A stretch of DNA of 64,000 nt from Geoglobus acetivorans (lineage in GTDB: Archaea; Halobacteriota; Archaeoglobi; Archaeoglobales; Archaeoglobaceae): assembly GCF_039641995.1 (NCBI RefSeq), contig NZ_CP087714.1, positions 1,740,328-1,804,327 on the forward strand. The letters are read 5' to 3'. Numbering within the stretch: the first letter of the stretch is position 1; every line of letters begins with the position of its first letter. The notes beneath the pieces were generated by a model that did no database searches, had not been told where the DNA came from, and worked only from the letters and a program-made list of their open reading frames with translations. Shown here piece after piece: positions 25,633 to 35,043 of this stretch. Made by a program: the position numbers and the translations under genes.

Positions 25633-26130
25633 TTAAACCTTCGTGAAGCAGTACCAGTATCTCTTCTTATCTCCCGGACCTTCTATTTCCATGATCTCCC
25701 ATCTTACCCTCTCCCCTATTTCAAGATCCTCGTAGCCAATGTCGAACATCATGCCGCTTATCTGCACACCGTTTTCCGGATAGTCTCCGAATCTTGCAAC
25801 GGCAATGACGAAAGGTGCGTAATCCTCAACAATAATCGGTGCCCCGAGTTTGAGCTCGGTGAATGCGTAAAGCTCTCCCTCTTCTGGAATTTCGACCCAC
25901 TCAAGGTCTTCGCCGTTGCAGTTGGGGCAGACAATCAGTGGGGGGAAGTGAACCCTTCCGCATGTCATGCACTTCGTTGTTACGAGCTTTCCATCGGCAA
26001 GAGACCTGTAAAATTCATATATGCGTGTTGCATCCGGCCCTTCCGGTTCCTGCTGATCCCACAGGTCGAGAAGGGGGTTCAGAGGAATCTGGTCGGGGAG
26101 CCTCAATTTCCTTCTGGTGTGTGATGTCAT
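25633..26130 (-). CDS. DUF35 zinc-ribbon/OB-fold thiolase partner
   Basis: A 165-residue DUF35 protein with zinc ribbon CMTC...CPNC and OB fold. The start is backed by GGAGGTGG 4 bp upstream. It directly follows the thiolase gene (gap 11 bp), repeating the pairing seen at 1.1-2.7 kb. Confidence 0.9.
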   Translation of the reverse strand: MTSHTRRKLRLPDQIPLNPLLDLWDQQEPEGPDATRIYEFYRSLADGKLVTTKCMTCGRVHFPPLIVCPNCNGEDLEWVEIPEEGELYAFTELKLGAPIIVEDYAPFVIAVARFGDYPENGVQISGMMFDIGYEDLEIGERVRWEIMEIEGPGDKKRYWYCFTKV

Positions 26131-26141
26131 TTTCCCACCTC

Positions 26142-27338
26142 CTACTTTAGATCTTTTCGTTTATTTATGCTGTAGGCCATTATGTGGTGAAGCTGCGCCA
26201 TCCCGCTCAGGTTGTGGGCGATTCCAAGCTCTGCACCGTCAACGTACCTCTCCTTCGGCACATCTCCCCTGAACTGCATGACCATCTCCCAGGCCTGCCT
26301 GACTCCCGTGGCTCCGAGAGGGTGCCCATTCGAAAGCAGACCCCCACCTGGATTTACAGCAACCTTGCCTCCAATGTAGCTCTCTCCCTCCTCTATGAAC
26401 TTTCCGCCCTCTCCTTTCCTGCAGAAACCAAGCTCCTCATATTCGAGAATTTCGCTTATGGTAAAGCAGTCATGAACCTCAGCCATGTCTATGTCCTCGG
26501 GAGATATTTTGAGCATGGAGTAGAGGTCGTTTGCAGCCTTCCTCAACCCAACCCAGTGACTCAGGTCTCCAAACTGGTTGGTTGTATGGGCTGAATCAAC
26601 GTGCTGAACTCCACCAAGTATCCACACCGGAGTATCCGTGAACTCTCTTGCCCTTTCCTCACTGGCAAGAATGAGCGCACAGGCACCGTCAGTTATCGCA
26701 CTGCAGTCAAAGAGTGTTAATGGCGGGGCGACCATTCTGGACCCGAGGACCTTCTCTACCGTAACCTCCTTCTGGAACTGGGCGTAGGGGTTTCTTGCCC
26801 CATAATATGAATTCTTGACCCTGATCATTGCCAGCTGCTCGCTCGTTGTGCCAAACTCGTGCATGTGCCTCTGGGCAACCATTGCGAAAAATGGTGGTGC
26901 GGTAAAACCGTTAACTCCATCGAACTCCCTGTTTCCGACATTGATCATACTCGATTGTGAAACGCTCATGAATTTCGAGTTCATCTTCTCTACGCCGACA
27001 ACCATGGCGATGTCGCTCAAACCTGTTGCAACCGCAAGCCATGCGTATCTTATGGCGGCCTGACCGCTTGCGCATGCCACTTCAGTTCTTGAGATCACCC
27101 TGCTAACGTTAATTCCAAGAAGTTCGGCGACGTATGGTGCCACATGGGTCTGAAAGACCCACCTTTCAGGCTGTGCCGCACCGACGAACAGCGAATCAAT
27201 GTCTTTTCTGTCCAGATTCGGCACATCGTCGAAAACAGCCTTACCTGCCTCCTGGACGAGATCCCTCCAGCTCGCCTCTCTTACGCCGAATCTGGTTATT
27301 CCTGCCCCCACAATGGCGACTTCTCTCATCCCGATCAT
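26142..27338 (-). CDS. Thiolase (archaeal DUF35-associated type)
   Basis: A 398-residue thiolase with the acyl-accepting Cys in EVACASGQAA, plus HDCFTISE and GHPLGATG. The ATG overlaps the upstream fusion gene's TGA; the internal ATG at 27329 (MREVAIVG) is also possible. It should cleave the 3-oxoacyl-CoA made by the upstream HAD/ECH fusion, so four consecutive genes cover hydration, oxidation and thiolysis. Confidence 0.9.
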   Translation of the reverse strand: MIGMREVAIVGAGITRFGVREASWRDLVQEAGKAVFDDVPNLDRKDIDSLFVGAAQPERWVFQTHVAPYVAELLGINVSRVISRTEVACASGQAAIRYAWLAVATGLSDIAMVVGVEKMNSKFMSVSQSSMINVGNREFDGVNGFTAPPFFAMVAQRHMHEFGTTSEQLAMIRVKNSYYGARNPYAQFQKEVTVEKVLGSRMVAPPLTLFDCSAITDGACALILASEERAREFTDTPVWILGGVQHVDSAHTTNQFGDLSHWVGLRKAANDLYSMLKISPEDIDMAEVHDCFTISEILEYEELGFCRKGEGGKFIEEGESYIGGKVAVNPGGGLLSNGHPLGATGVRQAWEMVMQFRGDVPKERYVDGAELGIAHNLSGMAQLHHIMAYSINKRKDLK

Positions 27339-29314
27339 CTCCCCCTGAAGTTCGGTTTCCTTCTGTACATGAACGCCTGAATACCCTCGGCTATGTCCTC
27401 GCTGACCGCAACGTTTCCACCGGAGGCTGCCTCCAGATACAGCCCCGTCCTCAGGTGATCCTGGTTGCCGTAGTACATCACCCTCTTCACGAGTTTGTAT
27501 GCAAGCGGAGGACCTTCAGCAATTTTTTCGGCAACCTCCATAACCTTGTCTGTGAACGCCTCAGGCTCGGCAACGTAGTTGGCAATCCCCCACTCGTAAG
27601 CTCTATCTGCATCGATTGGCTCCTTCATCAGTATCGCCTGTTTTGCCCTTGACATCCCCACGATGTAAACCAGCCTCTGTGTTCCGCCCCATCCCGGGAA
27701 GAGACCGAGGTTAAGCTCAGGCAACGCAAGCACGGCTTTTTTGCTCACAACCCTGAGATCACATGCGAGTGCAAGCTCGAAACCTCCGCCCATCGCTGGG
27801 CCATTGATTGCAGCTATGACTGGCTTGGAAAGGGTCTCAATTTTTGTGAACGTCCTGTGTCCCTTCTCGCTGAATTCCATCATGTCCTCAGCCCTGCCAC
27901 TCGCAAATACTGACATATCCGCCCCGGCGCAGAAGTTTCTACCCTCGCCGGTGATGACTATGCACCTCACATCATTATCCTTTTCCAAAATGTCCAGAGC
28001 CGAGCATATCTCGTCAAGAAACGTCGGATTCAGGGCGTTTGCCCTCTGGGGTCTGTTTAGCTTTATGAATCCTATCTTTCTCTCTCTGTCTATGTCTACT
28101 TTTACGAACTCATACATGAATGGCCCGTATTTGAAGAATCCCTCTCCAGATTTTCTGCCTGTTTTACCCTCCTCAACGAGCTTCACAATGACTGGATTTG
28201 GCCTGTATCTCTCCTCACCGTATCTGGAATAGAGGTCTTCAAGCTTTTTCAGAATGGCGTCCAAACCCGCATCATCTGCCATTCTCAGAAGACCTCTCGG
28301 ATAATTTAGGCCATACAGAACTCCGAGGTCTATCTCCTCTGGAGTGGCGACACCCTTTTCGATGAGCCATGCAGCCTCGTTTACGGCGGGAGCAAGTAGC
28401 CTCAGGATATCGAAATCCTTTCCAGCCCTCAGGGGAACCTCATTGGTTTTCCCCTCGCTCCAGTCGTAAAAGCCCTTTCCTGACTTTTTACCCAGATGTC
28501 CTGCATTGAACAGCCTTTCGAACGGAGGTGCCGGGCGGTATGATTCTCCGAGTGTTTCTCTGTAGTATTCGAGAACGTGATAGCTGACGTCAATGCACCC
28601 TCCACCGAGAAGATCGTGGAGCTCAAAGAGACCCATCGGGAGGCCCATTCTGTACTTGACGGCAGAATCGATTTCTTCAACCGTTCCTTCTCCGTTTTCA
28701 AGCGCCCATGCAGCCTCGTTTGCCATCGTAACAAAAATCCTGTTGACGACAAAACCCGGAACATCCTTTCTTACGTGAATGATCACTCTGTTGAGCCTCT
28801 TTGAAACCTCTTCGACGGTTTTTATGGTTTCTTCGCTGGTGTATTTTCCATAGACTATTTCCACAAGCCTCATTATCTTTGGCGGGTTGAAAAAGTGAAG
28901 TCCGACAAATCTGTCTTTTTTGTTCAGAAACTCTGAGAGCTGCGTGATGCTGAGGGAAGAGGTGTTTGTTGCGATAATCGCATCATCTCTACAGTACTTC
29001 TCCACTTCCTGAAATACCTGGCTCTTGAGTTCGATAATTTCGGGAATTGCTTCAATTATCAGATCCGCATCCTTAACCGCAGACTCAACGTCAGTCGTGG
29101 TTTTTATTCTTGACAGGACGGAATCTACTTCCTCTTTCAGTCTGCCCTTCTTCCGATCTCTCTCAAGACCGGATTTTATTTTTTCATAGGCCCTCTCCAG
29201 AATTTCCTCCTTTATATCCCTGATTGTGACCTCGTATCCTGAAATCGCACAGAGTTCCGCAATGGCATGGCCCATCGCTCCTGCCCCGAGAACTGCAATT
29301 TTTTTAACCTCCAC
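27335..29314 (-). CDS. Bifunctional 3-hydroxyacyl-CoA dehydrogenase/enoyl-CoA hydratase
   Basis: A 659-residue fusion with the dehydrogenase first (GAGAMG Rossmann motif, HFFNP catalytic His, two C-terminal HAD domains) and a crotonase domain last (GGGFELALACD and LPELNLGLFPGWGGTQR, both hydratase Glu present). This order is the reverse of bacterial FadB and is known from Archaeoglobus-type fusions. A GTG at 29329 overlaps the iorB stop, but the GTG at 29314 follows GAGGGG at good spacing and gives MEVKKIAVLGAG, so I prefer it. It is coupled to the thiolase by an ATGA overlap. Confidence 0.9.
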   Translation of the reverse strand: MEVKKIAVLGAGAMGHAIAELCAISGYEVTIRDIKEEILERAYEKIKSGLERDRKKGRLKEEVDSVLSRIKTTTDVESAVKDADLIIEAIPEIIELKSQVFQEVEKYCRDDAIIATNTSSLSITQLSEFLNKKDRFVGLHFFNPPKIMRLVEIVYGKYTSEETIKTVEEVSKRLNRVIIHVRKDVPGFVVNRIFVTMANEAAWALENGEGTVEEIDSAVKYRMGLPMGLFELHDLLGGGCIDVSYHVLEYYRETLGESYRPAPPFERLFNAGHLGKKSGKGFYDWSEGKTNEVPLRAGKDFDILRLLAPAVNEAAWLIEKGVATPEEIDLGVLYGLNYPRGLLRMADDAGLDAILKKLEDLYSRYGEERYRPNPVIVKLVEEGKTGRKSGEGFFKYGPFMYEFVKVDIDRERKIGFIKLNRPQRANALNPTFLDEICSALDILEKDNDVRCIVITGEGRNFCAGADMSVFASGRAEDMMEFSEKGHRTFTKIETLSKPVIAAINGPAMGGGFELALACDLRVVSKKAVLALPELNLGLFPGWGGTQRLVYIVGMSRAKQAILMKEPIDADRAYEWGIANYVAEPEAFTDKVMEVAEKIAEGPPLAYKLVKRVMYYGNQDHLRTGLYLEAASGGNVAVSEDIAEGIQAFMYRRKPNFRGR

Positions 29315-29325
29315 AGTCTCACCCC

Positions 29326-29916
29326 TCACGAAAAATAATCATATCCTGCCTTCAGAGCCTTTACATTTGCCTCATGGAGCCTTTCCGGCAGAACGTCCTT
29401 CATGGCTCTCTCTATTATTTCGTAGGAGAATGGGAGGTCTGCAAGCTTGGAAAGCATCCCCAGTACCACAACATTAGTTGCCTGAACCGTGCCAGCGACC
29501 TCCTCGGCTATTTTCGATGCCGGAACAAGTTCGATTCGTTCCGAATATTCCTTCAGTTTTTCGTACGTTTTTTTGATGTCCGGGTAGCTGGAGATTCCCT
29601 GGGAGACTGATGGAGGTATAATCGGCCTGTCGTTCACAATTAGCGTCGTGTCCCTGTTCGCATACTGGATGTATCTCAGAGCCTCAGACGGTTCGAGAGC
29701 AATGAGATAGTGGGCAGAGCCGATTGGAATGAGGGGTGATTCAGCGTCTCCAATTCTGACATGGACCTCAACACTCCCCCCACGCTGAGCCATTCCGTGG
29801 GTTTCTGCAGTAACAACGTTCAATCCTGCCTTAAGAGCCGATCTGGCAAGTATGCCGGAAGTCGTGAGAATGCCCTGGCCTCCCACACCTACCAGAAGAA
29901 TGTTGACCACATTCAT
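29326..29916 (-). CDS. iorB: Indolepyruvate:ferredoxin oxidoreductase, beta subunit
   Basis: A 196-residue pyruvate-oxidoreductase gamma-type domain (GVGGQGILTTSGILA, AETHGMAQRGGSV). With IorA it converts arylpyruvates to arylacetyl-CoA, CO2 and reduced ferredoxin. It leads a minus-strand operon of beta-oxidation genes and is divergent from iorA, whereas the two are usually adjacent on one strand. Confidence 0.92.
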   Translation of the reverse strand: MNVVNILLVGVGGQGILTTSGILARSALKAGLNVVTAETHGMAQRGGSVEVHVRIGDAESPLIPIGSAHYLIALEPSEALRYIQYANRDTTLIVNDRPIIPPSVSQGISSYPDIKKTYEKLKEYSERIELVPASKIAEEVAGTVQATNVVVLGMLSKLADLPFSYEIIERAMKDVLPERLHEANVKALKAGYDYFS

Positions 29917-29990
29917 CTTTCCAAATTTAAATTTTCTAATATTTTAATTTTACTGAAGTTATTCTTTGACCCCTTTATTCTTTACAACAT

Positions 29991-30007
29991 CAAAAATTAT
30001 TTAAATG
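29991..30007 (+). promoter_or_regulatory. iorA TATA box deciding the start
   Basis: AAATTATTTAAAT lies at the ATG at 30005, too close for that ATG to be in the transcript. Initiation 25 or so bases downstream would place the 5' end at the second in-frame ATG, 30029. Confidence 0.45.
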
Positions 30008-30028
30008 TCCACTGAACAATGTTATTAC

Positions 30029-31897
30029 ATGCTTAAGGAGGTTGTTCTTGACGCTCCTGGAGAGAAGGTATTTTTGCTCGGGAACGAAGCCATTGCCAGA
30101 GGTGCAATTGAGGCGGGAATCGACATCTATTCTGCATATCCCGGTACACCATCCTCGGAAATTGTTGATACTCTGAGTCAGGCCTGCAGGTTGCTTAAGG
30201 GAAAAATGGACTTCTACCTCGAATATTCTGTGAATGAAAAGGTTGCTTTTGAGGTTGCTGTCGGAGCATCACTTGCCGGAAAAAGGGGAATGTGCGGGAT
30301 GAAGCATGTTGGAGTTAATGTTGCAGCAGATGCTCTTTTCAGCTTTGCGTACATGGGTGCGAGAGGCGGTTTCGTCTGCATCTCTGCTGACGATCCGTCA
30401 ATGCACTCAAGCCAGAACGAACAGGACAACAGGTGGTACGGGATTGCCGCGAAAATACCTGTAGTTGAGCCAACTTCTCCACAGGAAGCAAAGGATTATG
30501 TCGGGAAGGCGTTTGAAATCTCCGAAAAGTTTGGAGTTCCCGTGATATTCAGGACTGTGACCAGATTAAACCACGGAAGTGGTGTCGTCGAGCTTGGAAA
30601 AATTCCGGAGAAAAAACTTGAAAAGGCTGAGTGGAAGAGAAATCCACCAACAGATGTCCTAGTCCCAGGGAATGCAAGAAGGCAGAAGCTGGTTCTTCTT
30701 GAAAAAATTGAAAAAGTAAGGGAGTATTTTGAAAAATCGGAGCTGAACTGGATAGAAGGCGGAGATTCTGACAAAGGCGTCATAGCGAGCGGTATAGCTT
30801 ACAGATATACCAAGGAAGCCCTGAATAGGCTCGAGAAGGATTTGCCTCTCCTCAAGCTATCGACAACAAACCCTCTCCCCGAAAAGCTTGTTGAGGACTT
30901 CATATCGAATCTGGACGGTGTTGCCATTGTCGAAGAGCTCGATCCATTTGTTGAGATGCAGGTGAGGGCCATCGCGGGAGAATACGGGGTGGAGATTTAC
31001 GGCAAGAAAAACGGGCACTTCCCGATGCATTATGAATACACAGTGCACACTGTCGAGAAGGGAATTGCCATGATGCTGGACGAGTCAGCATCTGTTTGCT
31101 ATGATGAGGTGATTGAAAAGGCAAAATCCGCAAACCAGATGGCTCCACTCAGACCACCGGTTTTCTGTCCTGGCTGCCCTCACGCAGCAAGCTACTATGC
31201 AATCAAGGAGGTTGCGGGTGAGGAGGCTCTGCCGAGCGATATCGGATGCTACACCCTCGGCGTTAACAGGCCCTTTGAAGCTGTGGACATCACACTCTGC
31301 ATGGGAGGAGGCTTTGGAATATCAAACGGGCTCAGCAGGGTTGTTAAGAACAAAGTGATTGCGACTGCGGGAGATTCAACATTTTTCCACGCATCCCTCC
31401 CCGCCCTTGTGAATGCAGTTTACAACAGGGCGAATGTTGTGTTCGTCGTTCTTGACAACTCCACAACGGCCATGACCGGACATCAACCTCACCCCGGTAT
31501 GGATGTGAGGGGATGCGGTGAAGAGGGTCATAGGGTCAGAATAGAGGACGTTGCAAGGGCAGTCGGGGTCGAGTTTGTGGAGGTTGTTAACCCCTACAAC
31601 ATCAGGAAAATGGAGAACGCAATAAAATCGGCAATGGAGCATGATGGCGTGGCTGTTGTCGTTGCAAGGCAGCTCTGTGCAATTCTGTGGAACAGGGAGA
31701 GAAAGAGGAAGGGAGTCAGAATAAGGCCGTTCGAGGTTACAGAGGACTGCGTGAAATGCCTGAAGTGCGTCAGTCAGTTTGCCTGTCCGGCGATAGTGTA
31801 TGATGGCGAGAATGTGTGGATCGATGAGACGCTCTGTGCGGGATGTGGCGTCTGCACTCAGATCTGTCCGGAAAGGGCGATAAAGCCCGCCAGATAA
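30029..31897 (+). CDS. iorA: Indolepyruvate:ferredoxin oxidoreductase, alpha subunit
   Basis: About 622 residues: an N-terminal pyruvate-oxidoreductase domain (LLGNEAIARGAIEAG), a thiamine diphosphate-binding domain (GDSTFFHASLPALVNAVYN, then DNSTTAMTGHQPHPG), and two C-terminal [4Fe-4S] motifs (CVKCLKC...C and CAGCGVCTQIC). It decarboxylates aryl 2-oxo acids from aromatic amino acids. The upstream ATG at 30005 adds eight residues but overlaps the TATA box, so 30029 is chosen. Confidence 0.93.
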   Translation: MLKEVVLDAPGEKVFLLGNEAIARGAIEAGIDIYSAYPGTPSSEIVDTLSQACRLLKGKMDFYLEYSVNEKVAFEVAVGASLAGKRGMCGMKHVGVNVAADALFSFAYMGARGGFVCISADDPSMHSSQNEQDNRWYGIAAKIPVVEPTSPQEAKDYVGKAFEISEKFGVPVIFRTVTRLNHGSGVVELGKIPEKKLEKAEWKRNPPTDVLVPGNARRQKLVLLEKIEKVREYFEKSELNWIEGGDSDKGVIASGIAYRYTKEALNRLEKDLPLLKLSTTNPLPEKLVEDFISNLDGVAIVEELDPFVEMQVRAIAGEYGVEIYGKKNGHFPMHYEYTVHTVEKGIAMMLDESASVCYDEVIEKAKSANQMAPLRPPVFCPGCPHAASYYAIKEVAGEEALPSDIGCYTLGVNRPFEAVDITLCMGGGFGISNGLSRVVKNKVIATAGDSTFFHASLPALVNAVYNRANVVFVVLDNSTTAMTGHQPHPGMDVRGCGEEGHRVRIEDVARAVGVEFVEVVNPYNIRKMENAIKSAMEHDGVAVVVARQLCAILWNRERKRKGVRIRPFEVTEDCVKCLKCVSQFACPAIVYDGENVWIDETLCAGCGVCTQICPERAIKPAR

Positions 31898-32011
31898 TTT
31901 CAAAATCTTTTTCGTGCGTTGAAAAATATTTTTCAAATTATTCTTCAGACGTGCTAAAAAGGAAAATATTAAACCTCTTCATGACGATGGAGTCTGTAGT
32001 CGGGGATAGCC

Positions 32012-32836
32012 ATGATAGATACACACGTTCACGTCTTTCCGGATAAAATCCTCTGGAGACTGTATGCCTGGATAGAGAAGAAACACAAATCAAAAGCAAC
32101 TGTCGAGCTTGATGTTGATTCGGTGATAGGAAAACTCCAGAGTATGGGTGTTGAACACTTCTTCAACCTGACACACTCGATAACTCCTGAAATGACGGAA
32201 ATTCTTGCGGAATGGAATGTGAAGCTCAAGGGAATGATGGACTGTCATGCATTCACCGGATTTCATCAGAATAACGATACTGAGGAGCTTTACAGGATTT
32301 TCGAACTGGGAATTGATGGCTTGAAGCTGCATCCCCCTGTTCAGAGGCTTTATCCGGATGGCAGAGAAGCGCTTGAGATCTATGAAATTCTGGATGAACT
32401 TGGAAAACCGCTTGTAATCCACACGGGCTACTTCCTTGATAATGGCTTTAAGTACACACTTCCCGAATTTTATGAACCACTCGCTTACAGCTATTCCTTC
32501 CCCGTAATCCTTGCACACATGATGGTGGGGAAAACGGAACACCTGCCGAGATTTCTCGATGCCAGGAATAACATATACTCGGACACGTCCCTGGCATTCA
32601 TAAGGGTCGAAATCACAGACCCTCACTCGGGCGAGAAGGTGAGGTTTTACAGCGACGACGTCAGGGAGGTCGTGATGCAGTATCCGGACAGAATTCTGTA
32701 CGGCAGCGAGATTCCGGTAATATGGGTGGATCCGGACGAGACTCTCAGAACTCTGAACGAGGAGTTCGATGAGGATACGGTTATCCGGATAACGAGAAAA
32801 AATCCGGAAAAGTTTATAAGAAAATATCTGGAGTGA
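32012..32836 (+). CDS. Amidohydrolase-family (TIM-barrel) metal hydrolase
   Basis: A 274-residue amidohydrolase-2-like protein. HxH is DTHVH at its N-terminus; KLHP, VIHTG and LAHM supply further metal or catalytic His. The position usually written GTD/GSD near the end reads YGSEIPV, so the expected metal-site Asp is Glu. The family includes decarboxylases and lactonases as well as amidases. It shares an apparent transcript with the small helical protein and pyrD (gaps of 7 bp and overlap), which could hint at pyrimidine chemistry, but it is too divergent to call dihydroorotase. Confidence 0.75.
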   Translation: MIDTHVHVFPDKILWRLYAWIEKKHKSKATVELDVDSVIGKLQSMGVEHFFNLTHSITPEMTEILAEWNVKLKGMMDCHAFTGFHQNNDTEELYRIFELGIDGLKLHPPVQRLYPDGREALEIYEILDELGKPLVIHTGYFLDNGFKYTLPEFYEPLAYSYSFPVILAHMMVGKTEHLPRFLDARNNIYSDTSLAFIRVEITDPHSGEKVRFYSDDVREVVMQYPDRILYGSEIPVIWVDPDETLRTLNEEFDEDTVIRITRKNPEKFIRKYLE

Positions 32837-32843
32837 GAAAACG

Positions 32844-33038
32844 ATGGAGATTGAAAAACTGAAGCACCTCCTACAGCACTGGATTGATCACAATAACGAG
32901 CATGTCTCCAAATACTTGGAATGGGCAGAAAAGATTGAAGATGAATATCCTGATGTTTCACAGAAGATTAAGGAGAGCATAGAATTTTTTGAGAGCGGTA
33001 ATCTGAAGCTTAAAGAGGCGTTTGAGCTGATAAGATGA
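32844..33038 (+). CDS. Small helical His-containing protein
   Basis: A 64-residue, apparently all-helical protein with a His-rich N-terminal segment (HLLQHWIDHNNEH). Similar short helical proteins occur in archaea with no settled role. Its TGA overlaps the pyrD ATG (ATGA), so it is translationally coupled. A metal- or partner-binding function is only a guess. Confidence 0.7.
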   Translation: MEIEKLKHLLQHWIDHNNEHVSKYLEWAEKIEDEYPDVSQKIKESIEFFESGNLKLKEAFELIR

Positions 33039-33931
33039 GAGAGGCATTGAAGATAAATCTGGCGGGAATCGAAATGAGAAACCCGCTGATGCTTTCGAGC
33101 GGGGTTATGGGCAGCTTTGCCACATCTCTGAACAGGCTCTCCGAGCATGCCGGAGCGGTGGTTACGAAAAGCGTGGGGCTTGAACCTGTGGAGGGCTACA
33201 GAAATCCTGCCGTGATCAACTACTCCCACGGGCTGATAAATGCTGTAGGGCTTTCCTCACCCGGGGCAAGGGCTTTTGCAGAGGAACTTGAAGATTACGT
33301 GTTTTACGCTCCGCTCGTGGTGAGCCTCTTCGCCTCAACACCCGAGGAATTTGCAGAGCTTGTGAGCTATTTCCCGTTCGCAGATGGCTTCGAGCTAAAT
33401 CTCAGCTGTCCCCACGCGAAAAATGTTGGGCTTGCGGTGGGCAGTGATCCTGACCTCGTTTACGAGATTGTCAGGGCTGTGAAGAAGCGAACCACCAAGC
33501 CGGTTTTTGCCAAGCTCTCTCCGAATGTCAGAGACATCGTCGAAATCGGCAAGGCGGCTGAAGAGGGGAAAGCGGACGGTGTTGTGGCGATCAACACCCT
33601 GAAAGGTATGAAAATAGACATATTCGCAAAAAGGCCGATTCTGAGCAACGTGAGCGGGGGAGTGAGTGGAGAGGGGATTAAACCCATCGCCGTAAAATGC
33701 GTCTGGGACCTTTACGAGGAACTGAGCATACCTGTCATCGGCTCTGGAGGGGTTACAAGCTGGAAGGATGTCATAGAATTCATGCTTGCCGGGGCAACTG
33801 CGGTACAGATAGGTTCAGCGCTCTACTACTCCAACAGGATTTTCTACAGCCTTGAAGAGAGTCTGATAGCATACACGAGAATGACAGGAGAAAGGCTGGA
33901 GGACATTGTTGGGATGGCGCACAGGTCATAG
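33035..33931 (+). CDS. pyrD: Dihydroorotate dehydrogenase (class 1B catalytic subunit)
   Basis: A 298-residue FMN-binding TIM barrel with the class 1 catalytic Cys in ELNLSCPH, NTLKGM and C-terminal GSGGVTSWKDV phosphate-binding loop. It oxidises dihydroorotate in pyrimidine synthesis. Class 1B enzymes use a PyrK partner, which is not encoded in the window. Confidence 0.93.
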   Translation: MREALKINLAGIEMRNPLMLSSGVMGSFATSLNRLSEHAGAVVTKSVGLEPVEGYRNPAVINYSHGLINAVGLSSPGARAFAEELEDYVFYAPLVVSLFASTPEEFAELVSYFPFADGFELNLSCPHAKNVGLAVGSDPDLVYEIVRAVKKRTTKPVFAKLSPNVRDIVEIGKAAEEGKADGVVAINTLKGMKIDIFAKRPILSNVSGGVSGEGIKPIAVKCVWDLYEELSIPVIGSGGVTSWKDVIEFMLAGATAVQIGSALYYSNRIFYSLEESLIAYTRMTGERLEDIVGMAHRS

Positions 33932-33998
33932 CTTTCGAAGTTTCATGGATTGTATTCAAATGCACGTTTGCACTGTCTCGTCCTGCAATGCCAGATGT

Positions 33999-34886
33999 TC
34001 AGGAAACTCTCACCCAGTACACCGTGCCGTCAAACTCCGCCCGAATGTCTCCCCTGTTGTACAGGTAGCTGAGGTAGGCTTTCAGCGTGGCGAGCATTAA
34101 GCTGTATTCTGTGAAGTTGTTCAGCCTTATTTCAAACTCTGAACATAGCTTTGCCAGAATTTCATCTGTTGTGCCTTTGCTGATGGAGAGAAGGAATTCC
34201 TCCACACGTTCGATGACGTCCAGATTCAAATCGACAAGAGGAGTGATATCTTCTGCCGGTTCTGCATGACACGGTATGTAACGTTCAAAGCTGCTTTTTT
34301 CAAGGAATGACAGCGTCTCTCTCTGTTTTTCTATGTCCATGAACAGTGGAATTCTGTACTTTTCCACAACTCTTTCGGAAAACACAGCGTCTGCACAGTA
34401 AAGCACCCCATCAACTTCAACACCAATCTGTCCCGGAGAATGCCCGGGAAGCGGAACTGTGGTGACTTTTGTCTTTCCAAAGTCGAGTTCAATCCGGCTG
34501 TCAGCGTTTATAACATTGTCCACTCTTGATGGTCTGGCCATGAGGAAGCGGTTCATCATCTCGTTCACGGGATGGGCGGAGAACAGGTAGAGGGGTTCGA
34601 GGTAGGGGTATTGAATGATTCCCGCCTCGACTTCTGGGGCATAGACTCTTGCGTCTGTCCTGCTCACCAGGTAACTGTTTCCACCGAAGTGGTCCGCATG
34701 TGAGTGGGTGTTGATCACTGCCTCAAGCTTTAAACCGTTCTTTTCGAGAAGCTTCAGTATTTTCCTGCCTGACTCCCTGTCCAGACCGGTATCGACGAGG
34801 ATTGCAGTATCCTTACTTCGGACAACTCCAACGTTTGTGGGACCGGGAATGAAGCAGGCACGGTCAGAGACCTGCACGAGCTTCAT
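33999..34886 (-). CDS. Metallo-beta-lactamase-fold hydrolase
   Basis: A 295-residue MBL protein with HSHADH at 61-66, GHSPGQIG and CHAEP supplying metal ligands. A C-terminal helical segment (winged-helix-like) follows. The family hydrolyses thioesters, lactones or phosphodiesters; the substrate is unknown. It converges with pyrD and is divergent from the sodium symporter. Confidence 0.85.
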   Translation of the reverse strand: MKLVQVSDRACFIPGPTNVGVVRSKDTAILVDTGLDRESGRKILKLLEKNGLKLEAVINTHSHADHFGGNSYLVSRTDARVYAPEVEAGIIQYPYLEPLYLFSAHPVNEMMNRFLMARPSRVDNVINADSRIELDFGKTKVTTVPLPGHSPGQIGVEVDGVLYCADAVFSERVVEKYRIPLFMDIEKQRETLSFLEKSSFERYIPCHAEPAEDITPLVDLNLDVIERVEEFLLSISKGTTDEILAKLCSEFEIRLNNFTEYSLMLATLKAYLSYLYNRGDIRAEFDGTVYWVRVS

Positions 34887-35043
34887 GGAAAAAATTGCAT
34901 ATCCTTCTATTTAAGCCATTCCGGATCATCCATTCCTCAAAGCCAGCGCAGTCCTGAACATGCCGTTTGCAACAATTTATCATTTCAGATACTTTTTTCA
35001 GCAACTGCGCATTTTTGCGACAAAATATCAAGGAGGTGGTTGC

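Noticed and set aside
30005-30028. Upstream ATG for iorA
   Set aside because: It overlaps the TATA box, so it should not be in the transcript; 30029 fits the family start better.
34960-35043. N-terminal extension of the sodium symporter from an upstream ATG
   Set aside because: The extension is atypical for the family, and a strong AGGAGGTGG favours TTG 35044.
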